Positions 31,906-40,123 of a stretch of 64,000 bases of DNA are shown piece by piece. The stretch comes from Oscillospiraceae bacterium. Lineage in GTDB: Bacteria > Bacillota > Clostridia > Oscillospirales > Ruminococcaceae. Made by a program: the position numbers and the translations under genes. The notes beneath the pieces were generated by a model. That model saw only the letters and a program-made list of their open reading frames with translations, made no database searches and had not been told where the DNA came from. The stretch is taken from positions 128,657-192,656 of the forward strand of contig JAHZAU010000002.1 in assembly GCA_019423755.1 (NCBI GenBank), read 5' to 3'. Position 1 is the first letter of the stretch; each line of letters begins with the position of its first letter.

Positions 31906-31952
31906 GCAAAAATGCCCCCTCCCAAAAGCCCGCTTGGGCCAGGAGGGGGTAT
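31906..31952 (-). terminator. Terminator of the amino-acid transporter/AbgB operon
   Basis: ATGCCCCCTCC pairs with GGAGGGGGTAT (one mismatch); TTTTTGCG follows on the minus strand. Confidence 0.85.
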
Positions 31953-31965
31953 TTGGATTTTCGAG

Positions 31966-33414
31966 TTACATCTGGCCGCCCACTACGGTGGGGACGGCGT
32001 CTGCGGGCACCGGGCAGGTATAGCCTGCGGCGGCGCGTTTTGCAAATTCTTCTTTTGCCTGCTGCAGCAGAGAAGGATTTTCGTACAGGTCGATGGCTGC
32101 GGCAGCCAGCACCTTACCGGCGGTGAGCAGGCCCTTGTGGCCGATGGAGGTCTTGCCGGAGGAGACGTTCTGCCAGCTGTGTCCAGGGGCCTTGGAGGGG
32201 AAGGTCACCACGTTGATCTGCGCGGTGGGTACCAGCCAGCTGACGTCGCCCACATCGGTGGAGCCCATGCGCTGGCGGGTGCTGAAGTGGTAGGGGATGA
32301 GGAAGTCGTTGAGCGGCAGGGTGCCGTTTTCGCTCTGTTCCGCTACCCACTGGGCGATCTCCTCGTCCTCCTGGCAGGCGGCGCCGGGCAGGGCGGGATT
32401 GGGCATTTCATAAGAAGCCACGATCTGCTTGGCGTATTCTACCTCTTCCGGTGTATGGGCCGGCACGCCCACCTGCTCAAAGTTCTTCCAAAGCAGCTGT
32501 TCCAGCGTCTTGTTGGGGACGGTGTTGGAGCAGCCGTCGATGAAGCGCTTGGTCAGGGTGGTCTCGGTCATAAGGGCCGCGCCCTGGGCGATCTTGTCCA
32601 CCCGGGCCTGCAGGGCCAGGGCGTCCTTCACCAGCTCAGAACGCACCATGTACAGCACCTGAGCGTGGGGCTGCACCACGTTGGGGGAGTTGCCGCCGGC
32701 GTCGGTGATGGCGTAATGGATCCGGGCGGCGTCGGGCATATGCTCCCGCAGGAACTGCACGCCCAGGTTCATCAGCTCCACCCCGTCCAGGGCGGAACGT
32801 CCCAGCTCCGGGTCTCCGGCGGCGTGGGAGGCGATACCGGTGAACTTATATTCGGTCTGGATGCAGGAGTTGCAGCTGCCGGAGGTCACCTGGTTCACGT
32901 CGTCCGGGTGCCAGGTCAGCGCCGCGTCCAGCTGCTTCCACAGGCCGTCCCTAGCCATGAAAGCCTTGGCCGCGCCGCCCTCCTCGCCGGGGCAGCCGAA
33001 GAAGATAACGGTGCCGCTGCCGGCGTCTTGCAGGTACTGCTTCACCGCAAAGGCCGCAGCCAGAGAGCCTGCGCCCAGCATATTGTGGCCGCAGCCGTGG
33101 CCGCTGCCGCCGGGTACCAGCTCCTTGCGGCAGGTGGCCCCACCCTCCTGGGAGAGGCCGGACAAAGCGTCATACTCGGCCAGGATGCCGATGACCGGGC
33201 TGCCCTGGCCATAGGTGGCGGTGAAGGCGGTGTCGATGCCCGCTACCGGGGTCTGGACGGTGAAGCCTTCCTTCTCCAGCACCTGGCAGTAGAGGGCTGC
33301 GGACTGATGCTCCATAAGGGAAAGCTCCGCAAATTCCCAAACCTTGTCCGACACCTGGGTGAAGATCTCCTGGTGGGCGTCGATATAATCCAGATACGCT
33401 TGTTTCTCCTGCAT
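31966..33414 (-). CDS. M20-family amidohydrolase, AbgB-like (p-aminobenzoyl-glutamate/N-acyl amino acid hydrolase)
   Basis: A 482-residue zinc amidohydrolase of the M20 clan. Metal-binding elements are GSGHGCGHNMLGAG, the EEGG pair in FFGCPGEEGGAAK and the His in ALTWHPDD; a dimerisation lid begins near CNSCIQTEYKFTGIASHAA. The pattern is closest to AbgB, one subunit of the p-aminobenzoyl-glutamate hydrolase. ATG 33412-33414 follows GAGGAG. It is the last gene behind an amino-acid ABC transporter, so it probably releases an amino acid from an imported N-acylated or amidated substrate. No AbgA partner is present, so the true substrate is open. Confidence 0.85.
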   Translation of the reverse strand: MQEKQAYLDYIDAHQEIFTQVSDKVWEFAELSLMEHQSAALYCQVLEKEGFTVQTPVAGIDTAFTATYGQGSPVIGILAEYDALSGLSQEGGATCRKELVPGGSGHGCGHNMLGAGSLAAAFAVKQYLQDAGSGTVIFFGCPGEEGGAAKAFMARDGLWKQLDAALTWHPDDVNQVTSGSCNSCIQTEYKFTGIASHAAGDPELGRSALDGVELMNLGVQFLREHMPDAARIHYAITDAGGNSPNVVQPHAQVLYMVRSELVKDALALQARVDKIAQGAALMTETTLTKRFIDGCSNTVPNKTLEQLLWKNFEQVGVPAHTPEEVEYAKQIVASYEMPNPALPGAACQEDEEIAQWVAEQSENGTLPLNDFLIPYHFSTRQRMGSTDVGDVSWLVPTAQINVVTFPSKAPGHSWQNVSSGKTSIGHKGLLTAGKVLAAAAIDLYENPSLLQQAKEEFAKRAAAGYTCPVPADAVPTVVGGQM

Positions 33415-33472
33415 GATGTTCTCCTCTTTTCTGCCGCCGGGCCGCGTGCCCGGGTCCGATGATCTAGTCAAA

Positions 33473-34216
33473 CTAATATAATACCTTGCTCAAAAATTCC
33501 TGGGTACGGGGGTTCTGCGGGTGGGAGAAGATCTCCTCGGGGGTGCCTTTTTCCGCCAGCACGCCGCCGTCCATGAAGAACACCCGGTCGGAAACCTCAC
33601 GGGCAAAGCCCATTTCGTGGGTGACGATGACGGTGGTCATCCCGTCCTTGACCAGGCCCTTGATAACCTGCAGCACCTCGCCGACCATCTCCGGGTCCAG
33701 GGCGGAGGTGGGCTCGTCAAAGAGCATGACGTCCGGCTCCATGGCCAGCGCACGCACGATGGCAAGACGCTGTTTCTGTCCGCCGGAAAGGCGCTGGGGA
33801 TACTCGTCGAATTTTTCTGCCAGGCCGACCCGCGCCAGCAGCGCCTGGGCCTGGTCCTTGGCCTCGGCCGGTTTGCGCTTGCCCAGCAGCACCGGCGCCA
33901 TCATGACATTTTCGCCCACCGTCATGTGGGGGAAGACGTTAAAATGCTGGAACACCATGCCCATCTTCTGACGGTGCAGGTCGATGTTCACCCCTTTGGC
34001 GGTGATGTCCACCCCTTCAAAGAGGATCTGCCCCTGGTCGGGGGTCTCCAGCAGGTTGAGGCACCGCAGGAAGGTGGATTTTCCGCCGCCGGACGGGCCG
34101 ATGATGGAGACCACCTCTCCTTTCTGGATGTGTTCGCTGACCCCCTGCAGCACGTGCAGGTCGCCAAAGCTTTTATGTAGATCGAAAACCTGGATCAGGT
34201 CGTCTTGCTTAATCAC
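33473..34216 (-). CDS. Polar amino-acid ABC transporter, ATP-binding protein
   Basis: A 247-residue ATPase of the GlnQ/ArtP type with Walker A GPSGGGKST, Q-loop MVFQHFNVFPHMTV, signature LSGGQKQRLAIVRAL, Walker B VMLFDEPTSALDPE and the H-loop VTHEMGFARE. Its GTG start (34214-34216) overlaps the permease stop by 8 bases and follows AAAGGAG, so translation is coupled. It powers the importer formed with the permease at 34209 and the binding protein at 34938. Confidence 0.95.
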   Translation of the reverse strand: MIKQDDLIQVFDLHKSFGDLHVLQGVSEHIQKGEVVSIIGPSGGGKSTFLRCLNLLETPDQGQILFEGVDITAKGVNIDLHRQKMGMVFQHFNVFPHMTVGENVMMAPVLLGKRKPAEAKDQAQALLARVGLAEKFDEYPQRLSGGQKQRLAIVRALAMEPDVMLFDEPTSALDPEMVGEVLQVIKGLVKDGMTTVIVTHEMGFAREVSDRVFFMDGGVLAEKGTPEEIFSHPQNPRTQEFLSKVLY

Positions 34217-34898
34217 TGGTGTGCAGTCTCCTTTCCAGAACGGCGATGCCCTTCGAGAGGGTGAAGGTGAGGAAGAAGTAGATGATGCCGATGATGATCA
34301 GCGGCTCGATGCTCAGGAAAACGGCGCCGCTGATGGTCTTGTACTGGGTCATCAGGTCCCCGACGAAGAAGGTGGATACCAGGGAGGTCTCCTTGATGAC
34401 CGAAACGAACTCGTTGCACAGAGCCGGCAGGATGTTTTTGATGGCCTGGGGGAAGACCACCTTCTGCAGGGTCTGGCGGGCGTTGAGGCCCAGGGAACGG
34501 GCGGCCTCGGTCTGGCCCTTATCCACGGCGCGGATACCAGCACGGATGATCTCCGCCACGTAGGCGCCGGAGTTGAGGCAGAGGGCCAGCAAACAGGAAA
34601 GCACCTTGCCGGTCTGCAGAGCCGGGATGAGCATGGGCAGCAGGAAGTAGAACAGATACAGCTGAAGCAGCAGCGGGGTGCCGCGGATGATCTCCACATA
34701 AGCGGTAGCGATGGCGCTCAGCGGGTGTACCGAGCCGATCTTCCACTTGCTCAGCCGCATGAGAGCCAGCAGAGAACCCAGCACCACGCCCATGGCCACG
34801 GTGATGGCGCTGTACAGCAGGGTGTTTGCCGTACCTTCCACAAACAGGCCCCAATACCGTCCCAGGATGCGGCCCATATTTTCCACTAAAACCAACAA
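34209..34898 (-). CDS. Polar amino-acid ABC transporter, permease
   Basis: A 229-residue HisM/GlnP-type permease with about five membrane helices. ANTLLYSAITVAMGVVLGSLLAL and YVEIIRGTPLLLQLYLFYFLLP are the family N-terminal motifs. The EAA loop that contacts the ATPase is EAARSLGLNARQTLQKVVFPQAIKNILPAL. The start is TTG (34896-34898), seven bases after AGGAGGA. It probably works as a homodimer since only one permease gene is present. Confidence 0.94.
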   Translation of the reverse strand: MLVLVENMGRILGRYWGLFVEGTANTLLYSAITVAMGVVLGSLLALMRLSKWKIGSVHPLSAIATAYVEIIRGTPLLLQLYLFYFLLPMLIPALQTGKVLSCLLALCLNSGAYVAEIIRAGIRAVDKGQTEAARSLGLNARQTLQKVVFPQAIKNILPALCNEFVSVIKETSLVSTFFVGDLMTQYKTISGAVFLSIEPLIIIGIIYFFLTFTLSKGIAVLERRLHTSD

Positions 34899-34937
34899 GA
34901 TGATTCCTCCTCTATGGCTGCTTTGGCGCCGGGCAGA

Positions 34938-35795
34938 TTATTCGTTGACTTCCACGCCCAGGGACTTGGCAAGCTCCACGGCTTCCTGACGCCACTCCTC
35001 GTAAAGGCCCTTTTCGTTAACCTCTTCCAGGATCTCGTTGACCGCCTCGGCCAGCTCGGTCTCGCCCTTGGTCATGGCTACCACGTTGCCTTCGCTTTCG
35101 TACTCAAAGTAGAAGTCGCACATGACCACGTCGTCGTAGTTGTCAGCCATCATCAGGCCGTTGTCGCCGGAAACCGCCAGGGCGTCGATTTTGCCGGTCT
35201 GGAGCATGAGCACGCCGTCGTTGAGGCTGGAAACCAGCTCTACATTGGCGTCCGGCAGCTGGGAGCTGACCAGGTTAAACTGCAGCGAGCCGTTCTGGGC
35301 GCCGACCTTTTTACCGGCAAAGCTTTCGGCGGTGGTGTAATTGGCTGCCTGATCGGCCTTGACCAGCAGGCCCTGGCCGTCGTCGTTGTCTTTATTGAAG
35401 GGGATGGAAAGCTCCATGCTCTCCTGCCGCTCCGGGGTGGCGGCGAAACCGGCGATGGCGATGTCCGCTTTACCGGTGGTGATGGCGGCCTGGACAGCGG
35501 AGAAGTCCATGGCTTCGATTTCCAGCTCGACACCCAGCTTTTCGGCAATGTACTTGGCAAGCTCGATGTCGGAGCCGACGTATTCGGTGGTGCCGCTGCT
35601 GATGTCCTCAAATTCCAGCGGGGCGAAGTCCGGGCTGGTGACCATGGTGATCTTGCCCTCGGCGAGGATCTGATCCAATCGGCTCTGGCCCTCGGCGGAT
35701 TCGGTGGAAGCCGCGCCGCAGCCGCTCATAGCGGTGAGAGACAGGGCAGCCAGCAGGGATACGGCAAGGGATTTTTTCCAGATGTTCGATTTCAT
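34938..35795 (-). CDS. Polar amino-acid ABC transporter, substrate-binding lipoprotein
   Basis: A 285-residue family 3 solute-binding lipoprotein with lipobox AMSGC (Cys 26). The ligand pocket motifs are visible: SPDFAPLEF, GSDIELAKYIAEKLGVELEIEAMDFSA and ADIAIAGFAATPERQESMEFS-like ELSIPF. The Asp in GSDIELA is the residue that usually binds the ligand amino group. It is the first gene of the operon. The promoter overlaps an ARG-box-like palindrome, which suggests arginine or a related basic amino acid, although the ligand is not proven. It starts ATG with GAGGAGGAAC upstream. Confidence 0.94.
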   Translation of the reverse strand: MKSNIWKKSLAVSLLAALSLTAMSGCGAASTESAEGQSRLDQILAEGKITMVTSPDFAPLEFEDISSGTTEYVGSDIELAKYIAEKLGVELEIEAMDFSAVQAAITTGKADIAIAGFAATPERQESMELSIPFNKDNDDGQGLLVKADQAANYTTAESFAGKKVGAQNGSLQFNLVSSQLPDANVELVSSLNDGVLMLQTGKIDALAVSGDNGLMMADNYDDVVMCDFYFEYESEGNVVAMTKGETELAEAVNEILEEVNEKGLYEEWRQEAVELAKSLGVEVNE

Positions 35796-35831
35796 AACAG
35801 TTCCTCCTCAAAAGCAAGCATTGGTTTGTGC

Positions 35832-35847
35832 TTGAATGTTTATTCAA
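35832..35847. promoter_or_regulatory. ARG-box-like operator
   Basis: TTGAATGTTTATTCAA has perfect TTGAAT/ATTCAA arms. It matches the TGAAT-N4-ATTCA core bound by ArgR/AhrC and lies at the transcription start, 12 bp downstream of the -10 box. Confidence 0.65.
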
Positions 35848-35859
35848 TGTTATGTGTAT

Positions 35860-35887
35860 ATTATACATTTTATTTTGAAAAAGTAAA
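35860..35887 (-). promoter_or_regulatory. Promoter of the amino-acid transporter operon
   Basis: Minus-strand TTTACT (35882-35887), 16-base spacer, TATAAT (35860-35865). Confidence 0.7.
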
Positions 35888-36005
35888 CTGGGAAATTCCC
35901 CAAAGAACCTTCCACATTCTCTGTGTTTTTATTCATATTACTGCATTTTATCCCATTTTACACCGTTTATAAGGCATTTATACTGTATAAACTATCACTC
36001 CAGCA

Positions 36006-36038
36006 ACAAAAAGCCCTCCCGGCGGGCGGGAGGGCTTT
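36006..36038 (-). terminator. Terminator after glmS
   Basis: A perfect 11-bp stem AAAGCCCTCCC/GGGAGGGCTTT (36010-36038) followed on the minus strand by TTTTTGTTG. Confidence 0.92.
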
Positions 36039-36054
36039 CAGTCGTTTTCTATAT

Positions 36055-37887
36055 TTATTCCACCGTAACGCTCTTGGCCAGGTTGCGGGGTTTGTCGATG
36101 TCACAGCCGTGCTGCAGGGCGGTGTAGTAGGCCAGCAGCTGGGCGTACACTGTGGACAGCAACGGGGCATTGAGGGGCGAAGCGTCCACCGGCCAGAACT
36201 CCCAATCCCGGGGCAGCGGGCGGGGCGGCTGGGCGCCGATAAGCAGCAGGTAAGCGCCGCGGGCCCGCACCTCCTCCATGTTGGAGTAGGTCTTTTCCAG
36301 GATCTCCGGCTGGGTAGCAACCGCCACCACCAGGGTCTCCTCGTCGATGAGGGCGATGGTGCCGTGCTTGAGCTCCCCGGCGGCGTAAGCCTCACTGTGC
36401 AGGTAGGAGACCTCCTTGAGCTTCAGCGCCGCTTCCAGGGAGGTGGTGTAGTCCATGAGCCGCCCGATGAAGAACACATCGTGGCAGGCGCGGTAACGGC
36501 GGGCAAAGTCCAGCACCTGTTCCCGGCGGCCGAGGATCTTCTGCATCTGCTGCGGCAGCTTCGCCAGGTCCTGCAGGTGTTCTTTCAGCTCCTGCTGGGA
36601 GATGCGTCCCCGCAGATGGGCCAGGTCCAGCGCCAAAATTTCCAGCAGCAGCACCTGGGTGGAGTAAGCCTTGGTGGAAGCCACGGCGATCTCCGGCCCG
36701 GCCAGGGTGTAAAGGGTGGTGTCCGCCTCGCGGGAGATGGTGGAGCCGATGACGTTGGACAGGGCGATGACCCGCATGCCGGTCTCCTTGGCGCGGCGCA
36801 GGGCGGCCAGGGTGTCGGCGGTCTCACCGGACTGGCTGACGGCGATAAAGGCTGCCGTGCCCTCTCCCTGGGGCGGGAACACCGGGCCGTAACGGTACTC
36901 GCTGGCTACCGCGGTATGGGTACGGATGCCGGCCAGCTTCTCCAAAAAGGCCCGGCCCATCATGCCCGCGTGGCAGGCGGTGCCGCAGGCGGCGATGGTC
37001 AGCTCCTGCAGCTGCGCAGCCTGCTGGGGGGTAAAGGGCATCCGCTCCCGGCGGACGCTCCAACTTTTGGTGTCCACATAATGTTCCAGGGTATCCTGCA
37101 GGGCCTGGGGCTGGTCGAAGATCTCCTTGAGCATAAAGTGGTCAAAGCCGTTTTTCTGGGCTGCGGCGGCGTCCCAAGAGATCTCCATGGCCGGACGCTC
37201 TACCAGCTGGCCGTCCTCCGCCCAGATATGCAGACCGTCGGACTGCAGCGCGGCGATATCCCCGTCTTCCAGGGAGCAGATCTGCCGGGTGTGGGCGATA
37301 AGGGCAGAAACGTCGCTGGCCAGGTAACACTCGCCCTCCCCTTTGCCTACCAGCAGGGGGCTGCGGCGGCGGGCGCAGTAGAGGGTGTCCGGCGTCCGGG
37401 CGTCCAGGATGCCCAGGGCAAAGGAACCCTCCAGCATGGGCAGCACCCGGCGCAGGGTAGTCAGCAGGTCGGTGTCATAATAAGCCCCCAGCAGCTGGGC
37501 CACTACCTCGGTGTCGGTCTCGGAGGCAAAGACCACGCCCTGCTCTTCCAGCTGATGGCGCAGCTGGGCGTAGTTTTCGATGATGCCGTTGTGTACCACC
37601 GCGATGCGGCCGGAAGCGTCCAGGTGGGGGTGGGAGTTTTTTTCACAGGGGCGGCCGTGGGTCGCCCAGCGGGTGTGGCCGATGCCGGTGGTGCCAGTAG
37701 GCTTCTGCTGCTCCACCAGGCTGCGCAGCCCGGCGATGCGGCCCACCTCCTTCTTCACCACCAGCTGGCCGTCCTGGGCTACCGCCACACCGGCGGAGTC
37801 ATAGCCGCGGTATTCCAGCTGCTCCAGCCCGTCCAGCAGAAAGTCCACGCAGGGGCGCTTGCCTACCAGTCCGATAATTCCGCACAT
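36055..37887 (-). CDS. glmS: Glutamine:fructose-6-phosphate aminotransferase
   Basis: A 610-residue two-domain enzyme making glucosamine-6-phosphate for peptidoglycan. The N-terminal glutaminase starts MCGIIGLVGKR with the nucleophile C2 and has HTRWATHG and NGIIENY; two SIS isomerase domains follow (about 290-610) with ACGTACHAG, AVSQSGETADT, SEAYAAGELKHGTIALI and the C-terminal DKPRNLAKSVTVE. The gap to the upstream comEB gene (37888-37983) has a stem-loop but no glmS ribozyme core, so control must be by another route. It is the last gene of the nudix-comEB-glmS run. Confidence 0.97.
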   Translation of the reverse strand: MCGIIGLVGKRPCVDFLLDGLEQLEYRGYDSAGVAVAQDGQLVVKKEVGRIAGLRSLVEQQKPTGTTGIGHTRWATHGRPCEKNSHPHLDASGRIAVVHNGIIENYAQLRHQLEEQGVVFASETDTEVVAQLLGAYYDTDLLTTLRRVLPMLEGSFALGILDARTPDTLYCARRRSPLLVGKGEGECYLASDVSALIAHTRQICSLEDGDIAALQSDGLHIWAEDGQLVERPAMEISWDAAAAQKNGFDHFMLKEIFDQPQALQDTLEHYVDTKSWSVRRERMPFTPQQAAQLQELTIAACGTACHAGMMGRAFLEKLAGIRTHTAVASEYRYGPVFPPQGEGTAAFIAVSQSGETADTLAALRRAKETGMRVIALSNVIGSTISREADTTLYTLAGPEIAVASTKAYSTQVLLLEILALDLAHLRGRISQQELKEHLQDLAKLPQQMQKILGRREQVLDFARRYRACHDVFFIGRLMDYTTSLEAALKLKEVSYLHSEAYAAGELKHGTIALIDEETLVVAVATQPEILEKTYSNMEEVRARGAYLLLIGAQPPRPLPRDWEFWPVDASPLNAPLLSTVYAQLLAYYTALQHGCDIDKPRNLAKSVTVE

Positions 37888-37913
37888 ATACTCGGTTCTC
37901 CTTTCTTCTTCAA

Positions 37914-37952
37914 AAGAGCAGCCGCCTCCAAGCGGCCCCGGCTGGGGCTCTT
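37914..37952 (-). other. Stem-loop between comEB and glmS
   Basis: AAGAGC/GCTCTT outer arms enclose paired CAGCCG/CGGCTG. On the minus strand TTTTG follows, so it may be a partial terminator or a processing hairpin before the glmS ribosome site. Confidence 0.45.
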
Positions 37953-37983
37953 GGGGGCGGGCAAAATCCTATTTTCTAATATC

Positions 37984-38472
37984 CTAATATCCGATCTGTT
38001 CCATGCTGGCGTCCTTGACCACCCAGTTTTCCGCCACCGGGATGACCCGATATTCGGTCTCGGTATCCCGGACGATGACCGTCTGGATGCCGGCATTGAT
38101 GATCAGCCGCTTGCACATGGCGCAGGGCATGGCGTTTTTCACATAAGAGCCGTCCTTGTACTCGATGCCCACCAGATACAGGGTGCTGTCCAGCATATCG
38201 GTACGGGCGGCGGCGATGATGGCGTTGGCCTCGGCGTGGACCGAGCGGCACAGCTCATACCGCTCCCCGCGGGGGACGCCCATTTTCTCCCGCATGCAGT
38301 AGCCCAGGTCGCAGCAGTTCTGGCGGCCGCGGGGCGCTCCCACATAACCGGTGGAGATGATCTGGTCGTTTTTTACGATAATGGCCCCGAAGTTGCGGCG
38401 CAGGCAGGTGCCGCGGGCCGCTACCGTCTCGGCAATATCCAGATAATAATTGGTCTTATCCACTCGTTGCAT
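37984..38472 (-). CDS. comEB: Deoxycytidylate deaminase
   Basis: A 162-residue zinc deaminase converting dCMP to dUMP for thymidylate synthesis. The zinc motif HAEANAI supplies His and the catalytic Glu; MPCAMCKR supplies two Cys. RGTCLRRNFGAIIVKNDQIISTGYVGAPRG at the N-terminus is typical. Extra Cys/His residues in NCCDLGYCMREKMG probably form the second zinc site seen in dCMP deaminases. It begins 11 bases after the nudix stop, so the two are co-transcribed. Confidence 0.94.
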   Translation of the reverse strand: MQRVDKTNYYLDIAETVAARGTCLRRNFGAIIVKNDQIISTGYVGAPRGRQNCCDLGYCMREKMGVPRGERYELCRSVHAEANAIIAAARTDMLDSTLYLVGIEYKDGSYVKNAMPCAMCKRLIINAGIQTVIVRDTETEYRVIPVAENWVVKDASMEQIGY

Positions 38473-38483
38473 GATTATTCTCC

Positions 38484-39089
38484 CTATCCTCTGAAAAATT
38501 CGTCCTCCGGGTCCATTTCCCGGGAAAGCTTGGCGTTGAGCCGGGCGTACACCGGCCGCATCTCCGGCTCACTGGAGGCCCGCACCGCCGCTTCCTTCTC
38601 AAACCAGGCCACCGCGCGGTTTTCGTCCGGCTTTTTGCGCAGCGGGACCGAAGGATCTGCCTCCAGCAGGTAGGTCAGGTTCAGGTGCAGGTGGGCCGAA
38701 AGCTGCTTTCCCCGCTTTTCGTGGGCCGGGACGGGCAGGATCTCCAGCCCGTACAGCGCCGGGCACACCGGACGCACCGGGACACCGGTCTCCTCCTGCG
38801 CCTCCCGCATGGCCACTGCCAGCAGGTCAGCGTCCCCGTCGGCGTGGCCGCCGGTCCAGGACCAGGAATCGTAGATGTTGTGGTACACCATCAGCACCTG
38901 GGTGCGGCTGGGGTCCACGATCCAGGAAGAGGCCGTCAGGTGGGCCAGCGGATTTTCCCGGCCCAGCAGGTCGTCAAACTGCCGCAGATAGCACAGCAGA
39001 TTCTCCCGGTCGGCGGCCTCCTGGCGGTCCCAGGGGCGGTACGCCTCCACCTGACGGATGATCCCTTGGTATCCTTGTGGCAGCTGCAT
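38484..39089 (-). CDS. NUDIX hydrolase
   Basis: A 201-residue Nudix-fold protein. The Nudix box GHADGDADLLAVAMREAQEETGV keeps the REUXEE core that binds Mg but has Ala at the earlier conserved Glu position (Gx5E), a variation that may affect activity. WIVDPSRTQVLMVYHNIYDSWSWTGGH is like that of proteins hydrolysing nucleoside diphosphate derivatives or acting as mutator-type pyrophosphohydrolases. The ATG at 39087-39089 follows AAAGGAGG; a long in-frame extension to 39365 covers the promoter and is not used. A promoter (TTGCGC, 18-base spacer, TATACT) lies just upstream. Substrate unknown. Confidence 0.88.
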   Translation of the reverse strand: MQLPQGYQGIIRQVEAYRPWDRQEAADRENLLCYLRQFDDLLGRENPLAHLTASSWIVDPSRTQVLMVYHNIYDSWSWTGGHADGDADLLAVAMREAQEETGVPVRPVCPALYGLEILPVPAHEKRGKQLSAHLHLNLTYLLEADPSVPLRKKPDENRAVAWFEKEAAVRASSEPEMRPVYARLNAKLSREMDPEDEFFRG

Positions 39090-39253
39090 GGCACTCTCCT
39101 CCTTTTGAGCACAGTTGTCTTGCTTTAGTATACGGCCAAACCGCCGCCGCGCGCAAGCGGTTTTCCCTCCCGAAAGATGAACATTTTGAGAAATATCCTC
39201 CGCCCGGCCCCGAGAAACGGGGCTTTGCGCTTCCCTTTCGTGGACAAATAGAG

Positions 39254-39259
39254 TATAAT
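39254..39259 (+). promoter_or_regulatory. -10 element of the deoD operon
   Basis: TATAAT, about 110 bp upstream of deoD; the -35 is weak. Confidence 0.45.
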
Positions 39260-39370
39260 AATAGCACCTTCCCCGGCGGACGTTTGTCCGCCCTATTCTC
39301 TCAAAAACCATTTCGCGGCCCCGGCCCTGCGCCGCGGGAACCGCACAATACAAAAAGGAGGTCAATTCTT

Positions 39371-40075
39371 ATGCCAACCCCCCACAACCAAGCTCTGGAA
39401 GGCCAGATCGCCAAAACCGTACTCATGCCCGGTGACCCGCTTCGCGCCAAGGTCCTGGCGGAAAAATATCTCACCAACGTCACCCAGTTCAACAACGTCC
39501 GCGGTATGCTGGGCTTCACCGGCCTTTATAACGGCAAGCCGGTTTCGGTCATGGGTTCCGGAATGGGTATGCCCTCCATCGGCATCTATTCTTACGAGCT
39601 GTTCCACTTCTACGGCGTGGAGCGCATCATCCGCATCGGCTCCGCCGGCGCCATCGACCCGGACCTGCACATCGGCGATATCGCCATCGGCATGGCTTCC
39701 TGCACCAACTCCAACTACGCCAGCCAATATAACCTGCCGGGCACCTTCGCCCCCATTGCCAGCTTCCAGCTGGTCCGCCGCGCTGTGGAGGCTGCTGAGC
39801 AGCTGGGCTACCGCTACAAGGTAGGCAACCTGCTTTCCAGCGACACCTTCTACGACGACGACCCCAACAGCCTGCAGAAGTGGCAGAAGATGGGCGTCCT
39901 GGCGGTCGAGATGGAATCCGCCGCCCTCTTCCTCAACGCGGCCCGCGCCGGCAAGGAAGCGCTGTGCATCTGCACCATCTCCGACTGCCCCTTCACCGGG
40001 GAGGCCGCCTCTGCCGAAGAGCGCCAGAACAAATTCACCCAGATGATGGAGGTGGCCCTGAGCCTGGTGGACTAA
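39371..40075 (+). CDS. deoD: Purine-nucleoside phosphorylase, DeoD type
   Basis: A 234-residue hexamer-type phosphorylase splitting (deoxy)purine nucleosides into base and (deoxy)ribose-1-phosphate. It has MPGDPLRAKVLAE, MGSGMGMPSIGIYSYELF, RIGSAGAI, AVEMESAAL and TISDCPFTGE, where the Asp protonates the base. ATG 39371 is nine bases after AAGGAGG. The next genes deoB and cdd complete a nucleoside catabolic operon feeding pentose phosphates to central metabolism. Confidence 0.96.
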   Translation: MPTPHNQALEGQIAKTVLMPGDPLRAKVLAEKYLTNVTQFNNVRGMLGFTGLYNGKPVSVMGSGMGMPSIGIYSYELFHFYGVERIIRIGSAGAIDPDLHIGDIAIGMASCTNSNYASQYNLPGTFAPIASFQLVRRAVEAAEQLGYRYKVGNLLSSDTFYDDDPNSLQKWQKMGVLAVEMESAALFLNAARAGKEALCICTISDCPFTGEAASAEERQNKFTQMMEVALSLVD

Positions 40076-40123
40076 TCCCCAGCCGGACGCCGCCTGTGTG
40101 GAGAACCCACCGGAAAGGAACCT

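Noticed and set aside
37888..37983. glmS ribozyme upstream of glmS
   Set aside because: The gap is only 96 nt, holds one simple stem-loop and no ribozyme core.
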